Positions 63,087 through 64,000 of a DNA stretch of 64,000 nucleotides are shown piece after piece (position 1 is the stretch's first letter; the number at the start of each line of letters is the position of its first letter). The translations under genes and the position numbers were made by a program. The notes under the pieces are model-generated. The model was not told where the DNA came from. It saw only the letters and a list, made by a program, of their open reading frames with translations, and did no database searches. Source of the stretch: Lactobacillus sp. ESL0679 (GTDB taxonomy: Bacteria > Bacillota > Bacilli > Lactobacillales > Lactobacillaceae); contig NZ_JAQTIG010000006.1 in assembly GCF_029433515.1 (NCBI RefSeq), positions 1 through 64,000 of the forward strand. Reading direction: 5' to 3'.

Positions 63087-63817
63087 TAGAGAATCTTCAG
63101 AGCTCCTTTCTTTCTAGCCAAAAAGTTAACTCTTTGAACAATAATATTAATTAAAAGCAGCCATAGGCAAAGACTTACGCCGTACGACAACCAGTTAAAA
63201 GTGACTTGTCGAGTTAACGTTGCAATGGGTGCAGTGATTGGAATTAGCCATTGTGAAAAATTAGTTATAGGTTCTAGAATTTTGCTATTGCCAAATAAGC
63301 CAGCTAACAAGACAATTGGTGTTCCAATTAATGTTTCGTAGACCATTGCATCGGCTGTTAATGTTAAAAATGAGGCAATTAGCATTCCCATGATGGCTGC
63401 GCCAAGCCATAACAGAAAAATAGTCAGGATTAATTGTAAATTTATGCTGCCGGTAGCAACGCCAAGTATTTTGGCTAATAAAAAGCTGAGCGGAAAGGCA
63501 CACAGGCCATAAGCAGAAGCGGGTAATAGGAGTGTGATTAGGGATGCACGCTCATCGTATTGATTGTTCAATAAATAAGGTAGAGTTCCCTTGTATTTTT
63601 CAAAGCTGATGCAGCCAGCGACTGTTGTACAGGATGACCACATCCCAAAAATGCCGCTTTGCAGCCACAACATGGGATTATCCAAGTTATGATTGGCGTA
63701 GGCAATGGTGTACTGCATTAAAAAAATCGCGGTAGTGCTGGTAAGTGTCAACCAAACAAAGTATTGGTCAGACAGATAATCTTTAAAGTGAAAGAGGAAT
63801 AAACGAATAAAACGCAT
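63086..63817 (-). CDS. ABC-2 type exporter permease (first)
   Basis: The 243-residue protein has six hydrophobic segments, starting MRFIRLFLFHFKDYLSDQYF. A cytoplasmic loop CISFEKYKGTLPYLLNNQYD matches the conserved E-K-GTL pattern before helix 3 in ABC-2 exporters. AAGGAGGAAGTAAC lies directly in front of the start and overlaps the end of the ATPase gene. No substrate is evident. Confidence 0.82.
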   Translation of the reverse strand: MRFIRLFLFHFKDYLSDQYFVWLTLTSTTAIFLMQYTIAYANHNLDNPMLWLQSGIFGMWSSCTTVAGCISFEKYKGTLPYLLNNQYDERASLITLLLPASAYGLCAFPLSFLLAKILGVATGSINLQLILTIFLLWLGAAIMGMLIASFLTLTADAMVYETLIGTPIVLLAGLFGNSKILEPITNFSQWLIPITAPIATLTRQVTFNWLSYGVSLCLWLLLINIIVQRVNFLARKKGALKIL

Positions 63818-63818
63818 G

Positions 63819-64000
63819 TTACTTCCTCCTTAACTGTGGTGCTAAGGCTAAGTAGGATTCTTCTAGCGTTGCTGGTCTGTCAATGTGACTGACTTTTGAC
63901 AAGTTAACAATATCGTTAACACTACCAGTGGCAAAGACTTTACCGCCGCCGAGTAAAACAATGTGGTCAGCCAAGGTTTCAACCTCGCTCATTGTATGGC
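63819..64000 (-). CDS. ABC exporter ATPase, C-terminal part (runs off the window)
   Basis: Only the last 60 codons are inside the window: TMSEVETLADHIVLLGGGKV is the segment after the H-loop of ABC exporter ATPases, and HIDRPATLEESYLAL is the usual C-terminus of ABC-2-linked ATPases. It is followed by two permease genes. Walker motifs lie beyond the right edge. Confidence 0.85.
   Translation of the reverse strand, partial: HTMSEVETLADHIVLLGGGKVFATGSVNDIVNLSKVSHIDRPATLEESYLALAPQLRRK

Overview
The window is AT-rich Firmicute DNA. Its surface genes carry C-terminal SLAP (S-layer attachment) repeats with the typical HNAYVY...GKR signature, YSIRK-type export signals and strong AAGGAGG-type ribosome sites. 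Together these point to Lactobacillus sensu stricto (the acidophilus/crispatus/helveticus/kefiranofaciens group). I cannot name the species from sequence alone. No tRNA, rRNA, CRISPR array or intact insertion sequence was seen.

Layout. (1) 1-14465: the 3' part of a serine-rich repeat protein (SRRP), then a complete accessory Sec (SecA2/SecY2) locus in the order glycosyltransferase, unknown gene, asp3, gtfA, gtfB, a small one-TM protein, secA2, secY2, asp1, asp2. (2) 14469-31407: an ISL3-like transposase remnant, a 1208-aa YSIRK surface protein, and a second, roughly 4000-residue SRRP ending in SLAP repeats. Both SRRPs are presumably glycosylated by GtfA/GtfB and exported by the locus between them. 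(3) 31408-41478: an oligopeptide-binding lipoprotein behind a candidate leader-peptide attenuator, an amidohydrolase, an MFS exporter with a MarR regulator, an ABC-2-like membrane protein with a TetR regulator, an M20 peptidase, and a two-gene ThrE exporter. (4) 41829-49445: a 2538-aa YSIRK/Rib-like/SLAP surface protein. (5) 49446-54752: an SDR-like oxidoreductase, a decayed HIT gene, a yjdF-like gene with a structured leader but no start codon, an orphan RelB/DinJ-like gene, a copper export operon with two cop boxes, and debris of a zeta-toxin-like module. (6) 54753-58194: a four-gene acyltransferase/GT8/GT8/acyltransferase operon. (7) 58640-61676: a TrpXYZ-type amino acid ABC transporter behind a Phe-rich leader-peptide attenuator, with a stop codon inside the binding-protein gene. 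(8) 61918-64000, minus strand: an ABC-2 exporter operon and a GNAT acetyltransferase.

The strongest candidate for an undescribed system is the pair of leader-peptide attenuators, at 31484-31757 and 58652-58946. Each has a near-consensus promoter, a short ORF with a good ribosome site and clustered cognate-type codons (Leu/Val in one, four Phe in the other), then mutually exclusive hairpins ending in an intrinsic terminator just before a peptide or amino acid uptake gene. Lactobacilli usually use T-boxes for this purpose, and no T-box signature is visible here.

A second theme is local gene decay. A start-less yjdF frame, an acyltransferase whose only plausible start is ATA, a nonsense codon in trpX, a short gtfB, and broken HIT, zeta-toxin-like and ISL3 genes all lie in one 64-kb window. 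The last theme is anchoring: the SRRPs end in SLAP repeats, not the LPXTG motif usual for this protein class.
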